Source: DATIJJ01 sp964612855
GTDB taxonomy: Bacteria > Pseudomonadota > Gammaproteobacteria > DSM-16500
DNA: 40,286 nucleotides
Assembly (NCBI GenBank): GCA_964612855.1
Contig: CAZTDR010000019.1
Coordinates: 1 to 40,286 of the forward strand
Direction: 5' to 3'
The position numbers were made by a program, and so were the translations under genes. Shown here piece after piece: positions 1 through 8,795 of this stretch (the first letter of the stretch is position 1; the number at the start of each line of letters is the position of its first letter). Below the pieces are notes generated by a model. It did not search any database. It was not told where the DNA came from and was given only the letters and a program-made list of their open reading frames with translations.

Positions 1-20
1 CCTAATCCACCCTACGTTTC
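1..20. repeat. Truncated copy of the TAATCCACC palindromic repeat (family A)
   Basis: The window opens with CTAATCCACCCTACGTTTCT, the right-hand end of the repeat seen complete at 9187-9306. Only one arm is inside the window, so the element presumably continues to the left. Confidence 0.6.
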
Positions 21-38
21 TTTGTTGTTAAAAAACTT

Positions 39-98
39 GTGGGTAATGATATGCTAATAAGGAGATCCCCGACGGAAGCATTCGGGGATGACGTGGAG
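39..98 (+). repeat. Palindromic repeat (family D), 60 bp, overlapping the 5' region of ydiJ
   Basis: The core is a hairpin, ATCCCCGA at 65-72 against TCGGGGAT at 82-89, preceded by GGGTAATGATATGCTAATAA. Nearly the same 60 bp, including that flank, recurs inverted at 40195-40252. The core hairpin alone recurs at 27002-27044. It lies upstream of the likely ydiJ start but leaves the reading frame open, so an extended ORF begins inside it. Confidence 0.75.
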
Positions 99-137
99 AT
101 GACGTGGGATGACAAATTATTTTTTCTGGATAATGAT

Positions 138-3092
138 ATGCTTCCAAGAATAACACCTAACGAAACGCTTAAAAAAAATTATCAGAATTATCTGCAAGCA
201 CTTAATAAGACGCTCTTTTCTGGTGAAATCAGCACAGATTATGCAAACCGCCTCACTGTCGCAACCGACAACAGTATTTACCAAGTTATCCCGCAAGCCG
301 TTATTTTCCCGCGTCACACGCAAGACATTTGTATCTTATTAAAACTCAGCCAACAACCTGAATTTCGTGATATTCAATTCGCACCGCGCGGTGGAGGCAC
401 TAGCACGAACGGGCAATCATTATCTGCTGGGATTATTATTGATTGCTCAAAATACATGCGTGAAGTTCTTGAAATTAATGTAGAAAAAAATTGGGTACGC
501 GTGCAACCTGGCGTTGTGTTAGATCAACTTAATCTTGCCTTAAAACCTTGGGGGGTACACTTTGCCCCCGAAATTTCCCCTAGCAATCGCGCCACTCTGG
601 GTGGCATGATTAATACGGATGCATGTGGCAATGGCTCTAAAGTACTCGGTCGCACGAGTGATCATGTGGTGGATTTAACGTGTGTTTTGGTGAATGGCGA
701 TGTTATTCAAACCTCCGATTCATCGGGGCCTAAAGAACAGCAACTTACAACCTGGTTAACTGAACATAATGACTTGATCAAAGAAAAGTTTTTCAACGCA
801 CCGCGCACATTGAGTGGATATAATTTAGCAAAAGCGTATCAAGAAAAATTAAACTTAAATTATTTACTATGCGGCTCCGAAGGTACGCTAGGCATCATAA
901 GTGAATGCAAGCTCAAACTCTCTCCTCTACCAGCGTTCAAAAAACTCGTTGTCATTAAATATGAAAATTTTTTAGACGCACTCAACGCACGGGAAATAGG
1001 TGGCAACATCCATCCGCTGGTCATCGAAACCATTGATGAAAAATTAATTGCGTTGGCTGAGCAAGATAGCATTTATTTTTATATTAAAGAATTTATTCAA
1101 GATGCGCGCTCTATTAATTTAGTTGAATTTGTCGGCAATGATCTCTCTGAAATCGATCGTCAAATTGCAGAGCTTTGTTTAAATGTAACCAATAGCCCTT
1201 ATGCATTAGGTTTTTATGTTGCAAAAAATGCGGAAGAAATTAAATTACTGTGGGAATTACGTAAAAAATCCGTTGGCTTGATCAGCAAACGTTTGGATGG
1301 AACGCGTCGTCCCATTCCCTTTATTGAAGATACCGCCGTGCCGCCGGAAAAATTAGCGGATTATATCGCTGAATTTAAAAATTTGTTAGACAAGCATCAA
1401 CTTATTTATGGCATGTATGGACATATCGATGCAGGCTGTATTCATGTCCGACCCGCATTAGATATGCGTTTGTCGCAAGATGAAAAGCTAATGCGTGAAT
1501 TGTCAGATGAAGTGGTTGCATTAGTCAAAAAATATAACGGCGTCATGTGGGGCGAACATGGCAAAGGTTTTCGTAGTGAATATGGTCCTGCATTTTTTGG
1601 CGAGACTCTCTATCAAGTAGTGCGCCAAATTAAAACTTTATTTGACCCCTACAATCAATTAAATCCGGGTAAAATTGCCGTTCCTTTAGATTATGATGGA
1701 ACGTTAGTCGATATAAGTAACTCACTCCGCGGGCAATTTGATAAAACCATTTCGGTGGAAAAAAACGCCATTTTTTCGGGAGCGGTTTCCTGTAATGGTA
1801 ACGGTGCTTGTTTTAATTTCGCCACCCAAGACGTCATGTGTCCTTCTTATAAAGCAACGCAAGATCGAGTGCAATCGCCCAAAGGACGCGCGACAGTTTT
1901 GCGTGAGTGGCTGCGACAATTAACGCAAAAAAATTATTCTTTAACTAGCCAGCCCCGCTTCAATTTTCCTGTCAAAATTTTAAATTATTTTAAAAAATCC
2001 TCCGATTTTTCGCATGAAGTATATAATGCACTATCCAGCTGTTTGGGCTGCAAAGCTTGCACGAGTCAATGTCCGCTAAATGTAGATATTCCCGATCTAA
2101 GAGGAAAATTTTTAGCGCACTATTATAGTCGTTACCCGCGAAAATTACGGGATTATTTGATTGGGCATACTGAAAAAATTAGTCAATGGCAGTCGCGGTT
2201 TTCTTTTATATCCAATGTGATAACCCAAAATTCGTTGTCGCGTTTTTTAGTTAAGCACTGTTTTCAATTGGTTGATCTGCCGCGGATTGATACAACAAGG
2301 TGGGCACGCTGCGCTTTGCCCACCCTACCCCTACCACAGAAAAAACGTAGGGTAGGCAAAGCGCAGTATGCCCCCCAAGCCTTACCACCCAACTCAATTA
2401 TTTTAATCCAAGATGCCTTAACCTCTTTCTATGACAAAAAAGTGTTGATCGCCAGCTATCATTTTTTTACGTCACTGGGATTGACTGTTTATATTGCACC
2501 TTTTTTTCCCAGTGGGAAACCGCTACAAGTTAAAGGTTTTTTAAATTCTTTTTCGAAAATTGCAAAAAAAAATATTGGTTATTTAAGGGAAATTGCTCAA
2601 TTAGGCGCACCTTTAATTGGACTGGACCCCAGTATGACGCTCACTTACCGGGATGAATATCAAAAATTGCTGGGCAATGAATCGCTAGAATTTGAGGTGT
2701 TATTGCCGCAAGAGTTTTTGCAAAAACAGATCACGCAACTGCCCCGAATTAAACAATCAAAAAATTATTATCTTTTAAGTCATTGCACGGAAAAAACCCT
2801 GCAAGTGGAAGCAGAAAAGCAATGGCAAACTATTTTTTCTGCGATGGGGCTTGTGCTCACGCCACTTGCTGTAGGTTGTTGCGGTATGGCAGGAGCATAT
2901 GGTCATGAGAAAGAACAGTTGAATAATTCGTATAAGTTATTCAATATGGATTGGGAACGGCAAATCACAGCGCATTCGCAACAAGAAAATGTGCTGCTAG
3001 TGACCGGCTATTCTTGCCGGAGCCAAGCCAAGCGCATCAACCATGTGACATTAATGCACCCACTCGAAGCGTTATATAAGGAATTATCATGA
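138..3092 (+). CDS. ydiJ: YdiJ-type FAD/Fe-S D-2-hydroxyacid (probably D-2-hydroxyglutarate) dehydrogenase
   Basis: This is a large flavin and iron-sulfur oxidoreductase of the YdiJ family, which oxidises D-2-hydroxyglutarate to 2-oxoglutarate. Domains in order are an FAD-binding domain with RGGGTSTNGQ and SNRATLGGMINTDACGNGS, an FAD-oxidase C-terminal domain with MYGHIDAGCIHVRP and LFDPYNQLNPGK, a Cys segment CNGNGACFNFAT...MCPSYKATQ, a ferredoxin-like CLGCKACTSQCPLNVDIPDLRG, and a C-terminal GCCGMAGAYGHE. The frame is open from 39, but the first 33 residues are encoded partly by a palindromic repeat. The start at 138 gives MLPRITPNE, which aligns with the E. coli YdiJ N-terminus (MIPQIS), so I prefer it although its ribosome site is weak. 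A palindromic repeat at 2299-2376 is inserted in frame. The gene ends in an ATGA overlap with the DUF1338 gene. The family call is secure; the exact substrate is inferred. Confidence 0.9.
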   Translation: MLPRITPNETLKKNYQNYLQALNKTLFSGEISTDYANRLTVATDNSIYQVIPQAVIFPRHTQDICILLKLSQQPEFRDIQFAPRGGGTSTNGQSLSAGIIIDCSKYMREVLEINVEKNWVRVQPGVVLDQLNLALKPWGVHFAPEISPSNRATLGGMINTDACGNGSKVLGRTSDHVVDLTCVLVNGDVIQTSDSSGPKEQQLTTWLTEHNDLIKEKFFNAPRTLSGYNLAKAYQEKLNLNYLLCGSEGTLGIISECKLKLSPLPAFKKLVVIKYENFLDALNAREIGGNIHPLVIETIDEKLIALAEQDSIYFYIKEFIQDARSINLVEFVGNDLSEIDRQIAELCLNVTNSPYALGFYVAKNAEEIKLLWELRKKSVGLISKRLDGTRRPIPFIEDTAVPPEKLADYIAEFKNLLDKHQLIYGMYGHIDAGCIHVRPALDMRLSQDEKLMRELSDEVVALVKKYNGVMWGEHGKGFRSEYGPAFFGETLYQVVRQIKTLFDPYNQLNPGKIAVPLDYDGTLVDISNSLRGQFDKTISVEKNAIFSGAVSCNGNGACFNFATQDVMCPSYKATQDRVQSPKGRATVLREWLRQLTQKNYSLTSQPRFNFPVKILNYFKKSSDFSHEVYNALSSCLGCKACTSQCPLNVDIPDLRGKFLAHYYSRYPRKLRDYLIGHTEKISQWQSRFSFISNVITQNSLSRFLVKHCFQLVDLPRIDTTRWARCALPTLPLPQKKRRVGKAQYAPQALPPNSIILIQDALTSFYDKKVLIASYHFFTSLGLTVYIAPFFPSGKPLQVKGFLNSFSKIAKKNIGYLREIAQLGAPLIGLDPSMTLTYRDEYQKLLGNESLEFEVLLPQEFLQKQITQLPRIKQSKNYYLLSHCTEKTLQVEAEKQWQTIFSAMGLVLTPLAVGCCGMAGAYGHEKEQLNNSYKLFNMDWERQITAHSQQENVLLVTGYSCRSQAKRINHVTLMHPLEALYKELS
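2299..2376 (+). repeat. Palindromic repeat (family E) inserted in frame inside ydiJ
   Basis: Two 30-bp arms (2299-2328 and 2347-2376) are complementary at 26 of 30 positions around an 18-nt loop. The arms carry GCGCTTTGCC and its complement and end in the CCCTAC/GTAGGG signature shared by the intergenic repeats. It contributes 26 codons without breaking the frame, giving an Arg/Lys/Pro/Ala-rich stretch (TRWARCALPTLP, then KKRRVGKAQYAP) unlike its surroundings. It falls between the ferredoxin domain and the following conserved segment, so it probably forms a surface loop. Confidence 0.85.
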
Positions 3093-3895
3093 GCTATCCA
3101 TTATTATTTTCTGCGTTATGGCAAGATTATATCAATCGCAATCCGCATGCCCATAAAGTGCATCAATTGTTTAACGAAGAAGGCGAAAATATTGTTAATG
3201 ATCACGTTGCTTTTCGCACATTTAATCATCCTGCGATTAATATTGAAAAAATAGCCAAATTTTTTACGGCGTATGGTTATGAAGAAAAAGGCACTTATGA
3301 TTTTCCTCTGAAAAAATTATTTGCTAAACATTATGAACACAAGGACCCAGCGGCACCGAAAGTATTCATCAGTGAATTGCTCACCGAAAAATTCAGCCCT
3401 GAACTGCAAAAGACAATTCAAGCCTGTGTTGAAAAAATTCCGGTGGACGCGGTAAATGCAGAAAGTTTTTTGACGCATGGCACTTTTTGGCAACCGCTCC
3501 GTTATAAAACGTATCAACAATTATTAGCAGAATCAGAATATGCAGCTTGGATGTATGCTTTTGGCTTTTGTGCGAATCACTTCACGGTCAATATCAATCA
3601 TTTTCGAAAATTAAAAGAAATTAAAGACGTGAATGATTTATTGTTACGTCAGGGTTTTAAATTAAACGCATCGGGTGGATTAATCAAAGGTACGCCGCAA
3701 GATTACCTGGAGCAATCGAGCACACTGGCAGAAGAAGTGAATGTAAAGTTTGAAGAAGGAACGTTTGAAATACCATCGTGTTATTATGAGTTTGCTAAGC
3801 GCTATGTGTCTTCGCAAACAGGCGAGATTTATACGGGTTTTGTCGCAGCGTCAGCGGATAAGATTTTTGAGAGTACGGATGTGGGGAATCGGTAA
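3089..3895 (+). CDS. DUF1338 family non-heme iron enzyme (HglS-like, short form)
   Basis: A 268-residue DUF1338 protein. Characterised members such as Pseudomonas putida HglS are Fe(II) oxygenases that convert 2-oxoadipate to D-2-hydroxyglutarate in lysine catabolism. The likely metal triad is visible: H39 in NDHVAFR, H164 in ANHFTVNI, and E234 in CYYEFAKRY. It is shorter than HglS (about 450 residues) and belongs to the short branch common in other bacteria, so substrate identity is less certain. The start codon overlaps the stop of ydiJ (ATGA), which suggests translational coupling. The upstream enzyme would consume the D-2-hydroxyglutarate this one makes, so the pairing supports the functional call. 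Family membership is read from the sequence; the reaction is inferred from homologues. Confidence 0.82.
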   Translation: MSYPLLFSALWQDYINRNPHAHKVHQLFNEEGENIVNDHVAFRTFNHPAINIEKIAKFFTAYGYEEKGTYDFPLKKLFAKHYEHKDPAAPKVFISELLTEKFSPELQKTIQACVEKIPVDAVNAESFLTHGTFWQPLRYKTYQQLLAESEYAAWMYAFGFCANHFTVNINHFRKLKEIKDVNDLLLRQGFKLNASGGLIKGTPQDYLEQSSTLAEEVNVKFEEGTFEIPSCYYEFAKRYVSSQTGEIYTGFVAASADKIFESTDVGNR

Positions 3896-3912
3896 TGTGT
3901 TGGGTGGTTATT

Positions 3913-3939
3913 GGTGGGCAGAGCGCATCCGTGCCCACC
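3913..3939. repeat. Palindromic hairpin (family E-like) between convergent genes
   Basis: GGTGGGCA and TGCCCACC arms flank GAGCGCATCCG. It lies in the 51-bp gap between the converging DUF1338 and gabD genes. It could act as a bidirectional transcription barrier, although there is no T-run. Confidence 0.55.
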
Positions 3940-3946
3940 AAAGCCG

Positions 3947-5389
3947 CTAACCCATACAAATATATTTCATTTCCACATATTCTTCGATTCCATACCGCGA
4001 CCCTTCACGTCCAATTCCTGATTCTTTGACACCACCAAAAGGAGCCACTTCCGTCGAAATAATACCTTCATTCACGCCCACCATTCCATATTCCAATCTT
4101 TCCGCCACACGCCAAATGCGTGCCATATCACGGCTATAAAAATAGGAAGCTAATCCAAATTCGGTATCATTTGCCATGTTAATAGCATCTTCTTCCGATT
4201 TAAAACGAAACAACGGCGCAACAGGACCAAATGTCTCTTCGCGCGCAATGCGCATATCCGTCGTTACTTCTGTCAAAATAGTAGGCTCAAAAAATAACTT
4301 TCCTGCAGAATGCGGTTTGCCGCCCAATATAATTTGGGCGCCTTTGGTAGTGGCATCTGCAATATGATTTTTGACTTTCTCTATAACGTCTGCATTAATT
4401 AAAGGCCCTTGCTGCACGTCACTCAATCCATTGCCTACTTTTAATTGTTTTACAGCACTCATTAGTTTTTGTGAAAATACATCATAAATTTTATCTTGTA
4501 CTAAAATACGATTGGCACAAACACAGGTTTGTCCGGTATTTCGAAATTTTGAGGCGAGGGTACCTTTGACAGCCGCATCTAAATCCGCATCTTCAAATAT
4601 AATAAAAGGTGCATTGCCGCCTAATTCTAATGAAATTTTTTTCACTGTGCTTGCGCTTTGTTGCATTAATAATTTGCCAACAGCAGTTGAGCCAGTAAAA
4701 GAAATTTTACGAACAATGGGATTGGTCGTTAATTCCAGGCCGATTTTTTCTGGAATCCCGGTAACAACATTAAATACGCCTGCAGGTATACCTGCTTGTT
4801 CTGCTAGCGCGGCTAATGCAAGTGCAGAAAACGGCGTATCTTCTGCGGGCTTAATGACTACCGTACAGCCCGCAGCTAATGCGGGCGCGCATTTGCGAGT
4901 AATCATGGACATTGGAAAATTCCACGGAGTGATAGCGCCGACCACACCTATCGGTTGTTTGATCACAAGCAAATGTTGATTGGGTTTATTCGAGGGAATA
5001 ATGTCCCCATAAATTCGGCGACCCTCTTCGGCAAACCATTTGATGAAGGAATTGCCGTATTCAATTTCACCACGCGACTCTGTCAGTGGTTTACCTTGCT
5101 CGAGAGTCATCAAGATCGCCAAATCTTCTTTATTGTCATTAATTAAATTGGCCCAACGAAATAAAATATCACTGCGCTCTTTCGGGGTTAGAGCGCGCCA
5201 GGTTAAAAATGCGCTTCCCGCTGCCTCAATCGCTCGCCGTGTTTCATGTTCACCGCATTCTGGAACATGGCCTAAAATGTGTTGGTCGAAGGGATTAATA
5301 ACAGCAAATGTTTTTTGATTATCGGCATTGATCCATTGGCCATTGATGTAGCATTGTTGCCGAAAAAGTGAGGGATTACGGAGTTGCAT
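3947..5389 (-). CDS. gabD: NAD(P)-dependent succinate/glutarate-semialdehyde dehydrogenase
   Basis: An aldehyde dehydrogenase very close to E. coli GabD along its whole length (480 residues from this start). It keeps the NAD(P) site segments TPWNFPMSMITRK and SFTGSTAVG, the general-base glutamate in LELGGNAPF, and the nucleophilic cysteine in NTGQTCVCANR. GabD oxidises succinate semialdehyde to succinate; relatives (DavD) oxidise glutarate semialdehyde in lysine breakdown. A longer reading starts at 5416, but the ATG at 5389 has an AGGAGT ribosome site 6 nt upstream and gives the N-terminus MQLRNPSLFRQQ, matching GabD. That ribosome site overlaps the stop codon of the upstream LPS kinase gene, so the gene is probably the last of the waa transcript. 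Confidence 0.92.
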   Translation of the reverse strand: MQLRNPSLFRQQCYINGQWINADNQKTFAVINPFDQHILGHVPECGEHETRRAIEAAGSAFLTWRALTPKERSDILFRWANLINDNKEDLAILMTLEQGKPLTESRGEIEYGNSFIKWFAEEGRRIYGDIIPSNKPNQHLLVIKQPIGVVGAITPWNFPMSMITRKCAPALAAGCTVVIKPAEDTPFSALALAALAEQAGIPAGVFNVVTGIPEKIGLELTTNPIVRKISFTGSTAVGKLLMQQSASTVKKISLELGGNAPFIIFEDADLDAAVKGTLASKFRNTGQTCVCANRILVQDKIYDVFSQKLMSAVKQLKVGNGLSDVQQGPLINADVIEKVKNHIADATTKGAQIILGGKPHSAGKLFFEPTILTEVTTDMRIAREETFGPVAPLFRFKSEEDAINMANDTEFGLASYFYSRDMARIWRVAERLEYGMVGVNEGIISTEVAPFGGVKESGIGREGSRYGIEEYVEMKYICMG

Positions 5390-5399
5390 GCTCAAACTC

Positions 5400-6833
5400 C
5401 TATAAAAATTTCTCAAATAATGCTTTCACTGCTGGCTGAGCTTCCCAATTTTGCATGAAGCGCTTCATTTCCTGTTTATAAATTCGATTGGCCTTACTTT
5501 GTTTTTTATATTCTTTCATGCCGTCCAAGTCGATCAATACCGGCTGCTCATTTTCCACTAAAATATTGGTGGCTTTAAGATCACCATGACTCATTTTCAT
5601 TTTCGCGATATTTTTAAGCAAGGTCATCACCTGTTCTGCCATTTTTTCGAATCGCACATCATCTGCTTTATAATGAGAAAAATAGTGCAGCAAGTCAGGG
5701 CCATCGACATAATCCATAACAAAATAAGATGTGCTTCTAAACCCCAAAAAACGTTTTTCAATAAAAGCGATGGGTTTGGGTGTTGAAATACCGAATAATC
5801 TTAATGTATTTGCTAACTTAAAAGATTGGCAAGCGCGAGTCGGACGCAAAGTGCGACGCAACCAATGCCAGAAACTTTTTATGTTATACCGCTTTATGAT
5901 GCAAGTTTTATCATCTATTTTTGTTTTAATCAGGGTAGACGATCGACCCGCTTTTATGGTTTCCAATTTAGGATTAACAAAAGCCGTTTCTGGATGGGCC
6001 AAAAATTTTAACAAATCAGTCGAATAGTAATCTCGGTCATACATTGCAACCCAGAAAAGATGTTTCATTTTGGCGAATGCAGAACAATTGCGCTGAATTT
6101 TTTTTTGGTAGTTTGTTTTACGTTTCTCATTCCATTTTTTAACAGCTCTATATAAAAATTGAACGTCCGCTCGCTTTATTATCCAGCCTCGTGCTTGCGC
6201 ATAGGTTTGAAATAATGCATTTTGTAAATCTTCCGTGCCAACACCTAACTGCGAAAAAAACAAGGCGAGATGCTCAAGACTCGGTTTTTTAGGTAACAAT
6301 TCACCGAAATCGTCGATGCTACCCGCATCGAGAGTATAAATTTGGTTACCTTTCAACAAAAAATTCTTGAAATGCAAATCTTGCTGCAAAATGCCCAACA
6401 CATGTTGAGTAGCTAATTCAATGATCATAGCATGCAAGACCGAAACCCATTCTTCTGAGCTGGCATTTTGCTGCCACAAATCATCTAAGGTTTTTGCTTC
6501 GGTAATTTGCTCAAACACAATCACATGCGCATGTTTTTTAAAAATGGGGCCATGAAAAAGCATGCGAGGTGTAGGAATACCACACGAAACAAGGGATTCG
6601 ATGCCTTCCAATTCGCATTCATAATGACGCTTTGCCTGGCGCGAATTATAAAAAATCTTAACGACAACCGCTTGTTCATTCCACGTTCCAAACACAACCA
6701 AGCGTTTTTTGGGTAGAGATCGAATGATCTTTTCGCAATAAATCGGTTGATCTTGGTCGCGTAATGGCAATAAAAAAGGCACTGGTGTCGCAAGTGTTGC
6801 GTGCGACAATTTATTCCAGGTTATTTCTTCCAT
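5400..6833 (-). CDS. LPS core kinase with two tandem kinase-like domains (InaA/WaaP type)
   Basis: A 477-residue protein with two kinase-like domains of the lipopolysaccharide kinase (Kdo/WaaP/InaA) superfamily. Domain 1 (about 30-240) has VVVKIF with K59, a catalytic loop QQDLHFKN with D152 and N157, and LDAG with D169. Domain 2 (about 290-470) has CIIKRY with K314, HGDLKATN with D418 and N423, and IDLDG with D435. Both therefore retain the catalytic and metal-binding residues. It follows waaG and waaP and probably phosphorylates core sugars or assists that step on the cytoplasmic face; the exact acceptor is unknown. I chose the ATG at 6833, 4 nt after the waaP stop; a GTG at 6872 is an alternative adding 13 residues. 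Pseudomonas core loci contain a similar two-domain kinase. Confidence 0.8.
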   Translation of the reverse strand: MEEITWNKLSHATLATPVPFLLPLRDQDQPIYCEKIIRSLPKKRLVVFGTWNEQAVVVKIFYNSRQAKRHYECELEGIESLVSCGIPTPRMLFHGPIFKKHAHVIVFEQITEAKTLDDLWQQNASSEEWVSVLHAMIIELATQHVLGILQQDLHFKNFLLKGNQIYTLDAGSIDDFGELLPKKPSLEHLALFFSQLGVGTEDLQNALFQTYAQARGWIIKRADVQFLYRAVKKWNEKRKTNYQKKIQRNCSAFAKMKHLFWVAMYDRDYYSTDLLKFLAHPETAFVNPKLETIKAGRSSTLIKTKIDDKTCIIKRYNIKSFWHWLRRTLRPTRACQSFKLANTLRLFGISTPKPIAFIEKRFLGFRSTSYFVMDYVDGPDLLHYFSHYKADDVRFEKMAEQVMTLLKNIAKMKMSHGDLKATNILVENEQPVLIDLDGMKEYKKQSKANRIYKQEMKRFMQNWEAQPAVKALFEKFL

Positions 6834-6837
6834 TTTA

Positions 6838-7626
6838 TTATTTGCCGTTTCGTTGATATAACTTATCACCACGTTTTTTCACCCTCTGCCAAAAAGCGCT
6901 TTCCTTGGTTAAAACCAGGTCCCATTTTTTGTTACGATATTCTTGCATAAAGCGCAATAAATCTCTTTTTGTTAGCCCAATATCTCGGCTAGAAAAATAC
7001 AAACCCGCCAGATCTTTAATAATCCATCTTTCTGGAACGGTTGGCCTAAGTTGTGCGCGATGTAAATCCATCACAAACAATAAAGGACAATCTTCTTGCA
7101 AAGAACTTGGCTCTAATAACAAATGACATATATAAAAATCGCGATGGTTAATGCCGTTTTTATGTAATACACGAGCAATTCGAGCGACTTCTTTTAATAA
7201 TTTTTGTTTCAATTGAAAGTCAGGTGGCGTTGTTTTCCAATTCCGACAAAAATCTTCCAACGAAATATGCGGCGGTAATTCATGAGTTAAAATAAAGGAT
7301 TGCCGCGTCGCTGGATTTAAGCCCTGACAACCATAACCTGCTATTTTTGCGACTGGAATGCCCAATCGTTGCAAATGCCGCAAAGCTTGCCATTCATTTT
7401 TTGCACTGACAACGGGCAAACGTAGTTGCAGTAAATTTTTAAAAATTTCTTTCCAACCCACGCCAAAATGCTGTTTAAGAAAATAACCTTTTCCATCTAG
7501 CACAATCCGTTGGGTGCGGCGATTTTCTAATTCGCGATAAACGTCGCCAGATAAGTGCATTATGTGTTGAAATAGCGATTTTTGCGGCGGAAATAACGCT
7601 TCGACTTCAGGGGCCAGTGTTAACAT
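6838..7626 (-). CDS. waaP: LPS core heptose(I) kinase WaaP (RfaP)
   Basis: A 262-residue kinase of the WaaP family, which transfers phosphate from ATP to heptose I of the LPS inner core and stabilises the outer membrane through divalent cation bridging. Visible features are YFLKQHFGVGWKE in the N-lobe with the ATP lysine, E and R positions in AKNEWQALRHLQRLGIP, a catalytic loop NHRDFYICHLLL, and the metal-binding VMDLHRAQLR. The first codons overlap the end of waaG by 7 nt, the usual waaG-waaP order of gammaproteobacterial core operons. Length and motifs are normal for the family. Confidence 0.93.
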   Translation of the reverse strand: MLTLAPEVEALFPPQKSLFQHIMHLSGDVYRELENRRTQRIVLDGKGYFLKQHFGVGWKEIFKNLLQLRLPVVSAKNEWQALRHLQRLGIPVAKIAGYGCQGLNPATRQSFILTHELPPHISLEDFCRNWKTTPPDFQLKQKLLKEVARIARVLHKNGINHRDFYICHLLLEPSSLQEDCPLLFVMDLHRAQLRPTVPERWIIKDLAGLYFSSRDIGLTKRDLLRFMQEYRNKKWDLVLTKESAFWQRVKKRGDKLYQRNGK

Positions 7627-8750
7627 TGATACGACTCAATAATGTCAACCGCTCGCTCTGGCATGCTATAGAGATCCGCTTTTTTTGCGAAAGCCATGCC
7701 GTTTTTTCGCCATTGTTCACGCTTGCCAAATGATAATAACATATCTTGTAGCGAGTAATTAAAGGCCGCTTGTTGAAAAGGAGAGGGCAGCACCACGCCC
7801 GCATCCGCTTCCACAATATAATTGGCATAACCACAAACATCGGTTGTTAACACAGGCAATCCTGAAACAAGGGCCTCCAATAATACCGTTCCTGTATTTT
7901 CATGATAAGCAGGATGGAGTAATAAATCCGCCGCTAACATGAGACGCGGGATATCATCTCGCCCCCCCAAAAAAGCAATTTGCCCTGCAATTCCTAAATG
8001 CTGCGCTTGTTGTTGATACTGTTGCGAATTATCTTTCCCGATAACCCATAATTTAGTAGCATTTTTTAATTGGGTAGGCAATACAGCAAATCCTGACAAA
8101 ATGCGGTCTAGACCCTTCGTTTTAAAACCGGAACCCACCAGCAATACTAAAAATTCACTGTCATTAAGCCCCAGTTCGCGACGAATCTTTGCTCGGGTTT
8201 CTGCCGCATTTTCAGGCGCAATTCGATCTTTTGCGATACCGGGCGGCAGCAAATGGAAGCGATTGGGTTGTGTACCATAATAACGCGCAAATTCCGCTTG
8301 CTGCGCTTTTGCGATAAGTAAAATTTGGGTATTTTTTTTAGTAGAAAAAACGGCTTTTTCATAGGCTGACCAATGCCGATAACGTGGCAACCATTGATAC
8401 CATATGGGGTGTTTGGCTTCCGCGCGAGATCGGAAACAAACATCAGCGGCATAATAAAAATCCAAGCCGGGCATTTTATTAAACCCAACTACCTGATCAT
8501 AGTGTTCGTTAGCTAACAATTTTTGCAAGCCTTTCACAAAAGATTGGCAGCGAGTATGATTTTGAAAACCCCGCGCTGGAATAATTTTCACGTTAATATT
8601 TGCAGGATAATCTCCTTCCCATGCCATACAATACACGGTCACGCTATGGCCTCGACGAACGCATTCTTCAGCAATACGTAAAAAATCACGTTGTAAGCCG
8701 CCATAAGGAAAGTATTTAAAAAGACAAAATGCGAGTTTCATTACCTTCAT
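7620..8750 (-). CDS. waaG: LPS core glycosyltransferase WaaG (RfaG), GT4 family
   Basis: A 376-residue GT-B fold glycosyltransferase that adds the first outer-core hexose (glucose in E. coli) to heptose II. It matches WaaG closely: AFCLFKYFPYGGLQRDF at the N-terminus, VVGFNKMPGLDFYYAADVCF, LLPPGI, and the nucleotide-sugar region HPAYHENTGTVLLEALVSG with its EX7E-type glutamates. The ATG at 8741 (MKLAFCLFK) aligns better with the E. coli N-terminus than the one at 8750, so the true start may be three codons in. First gene of the waaG-waaP-kinase-gabD run. Its promoter must lie in the 45-bp divergent gap before the lipoprotein gene, or reach into it. Confidence 0.93.
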   Translation of the reverse strand: MKVMKLAFCLFKYFPYGGLQRDFLRIAEECVRRGHSVTVYCMAWEGDYPANINVKIIPARGFQNHTRCQSFVKGLQKLLANEHYDQVVGFNKMPGLDFYYAADVCFRSRAEAKHPIWYQWLPRYRHWSAYEKAVFSTKKNTQILLIAKAQQAEFARYYGTQPNRFHLLPPGIAKDRIAPENAAETRAKIRRELGLNDSEFLVLLVGSGFKTKGLDRILSGFAVLPTQLKNATKLWVIGKDNSQQYQQQAQHLGIAGQIAFLGGRDDIPRLMLAADLLLHPAYHENTGTVLLEALVSGLPVLTTDVCGYANYIVEADAGVVLPSPFQQAAFNYSLQDMLLSFGKREQWRKNGMAFAKKADLYSMPERAVDIIESYQC

Positions 8751-8795
8751 TTATCCGTTATGATGAATATTCATAGTTAATTAAGAGGTGCAAGG

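Noticed and set aside
4512..4979. 155-codon open frame antisense to gabD
   Set aside because: It lies wholly inside a well-conserved dehydrogenase gene, has no ribosome site and its product matches nothing I know; a shadow of gabD.
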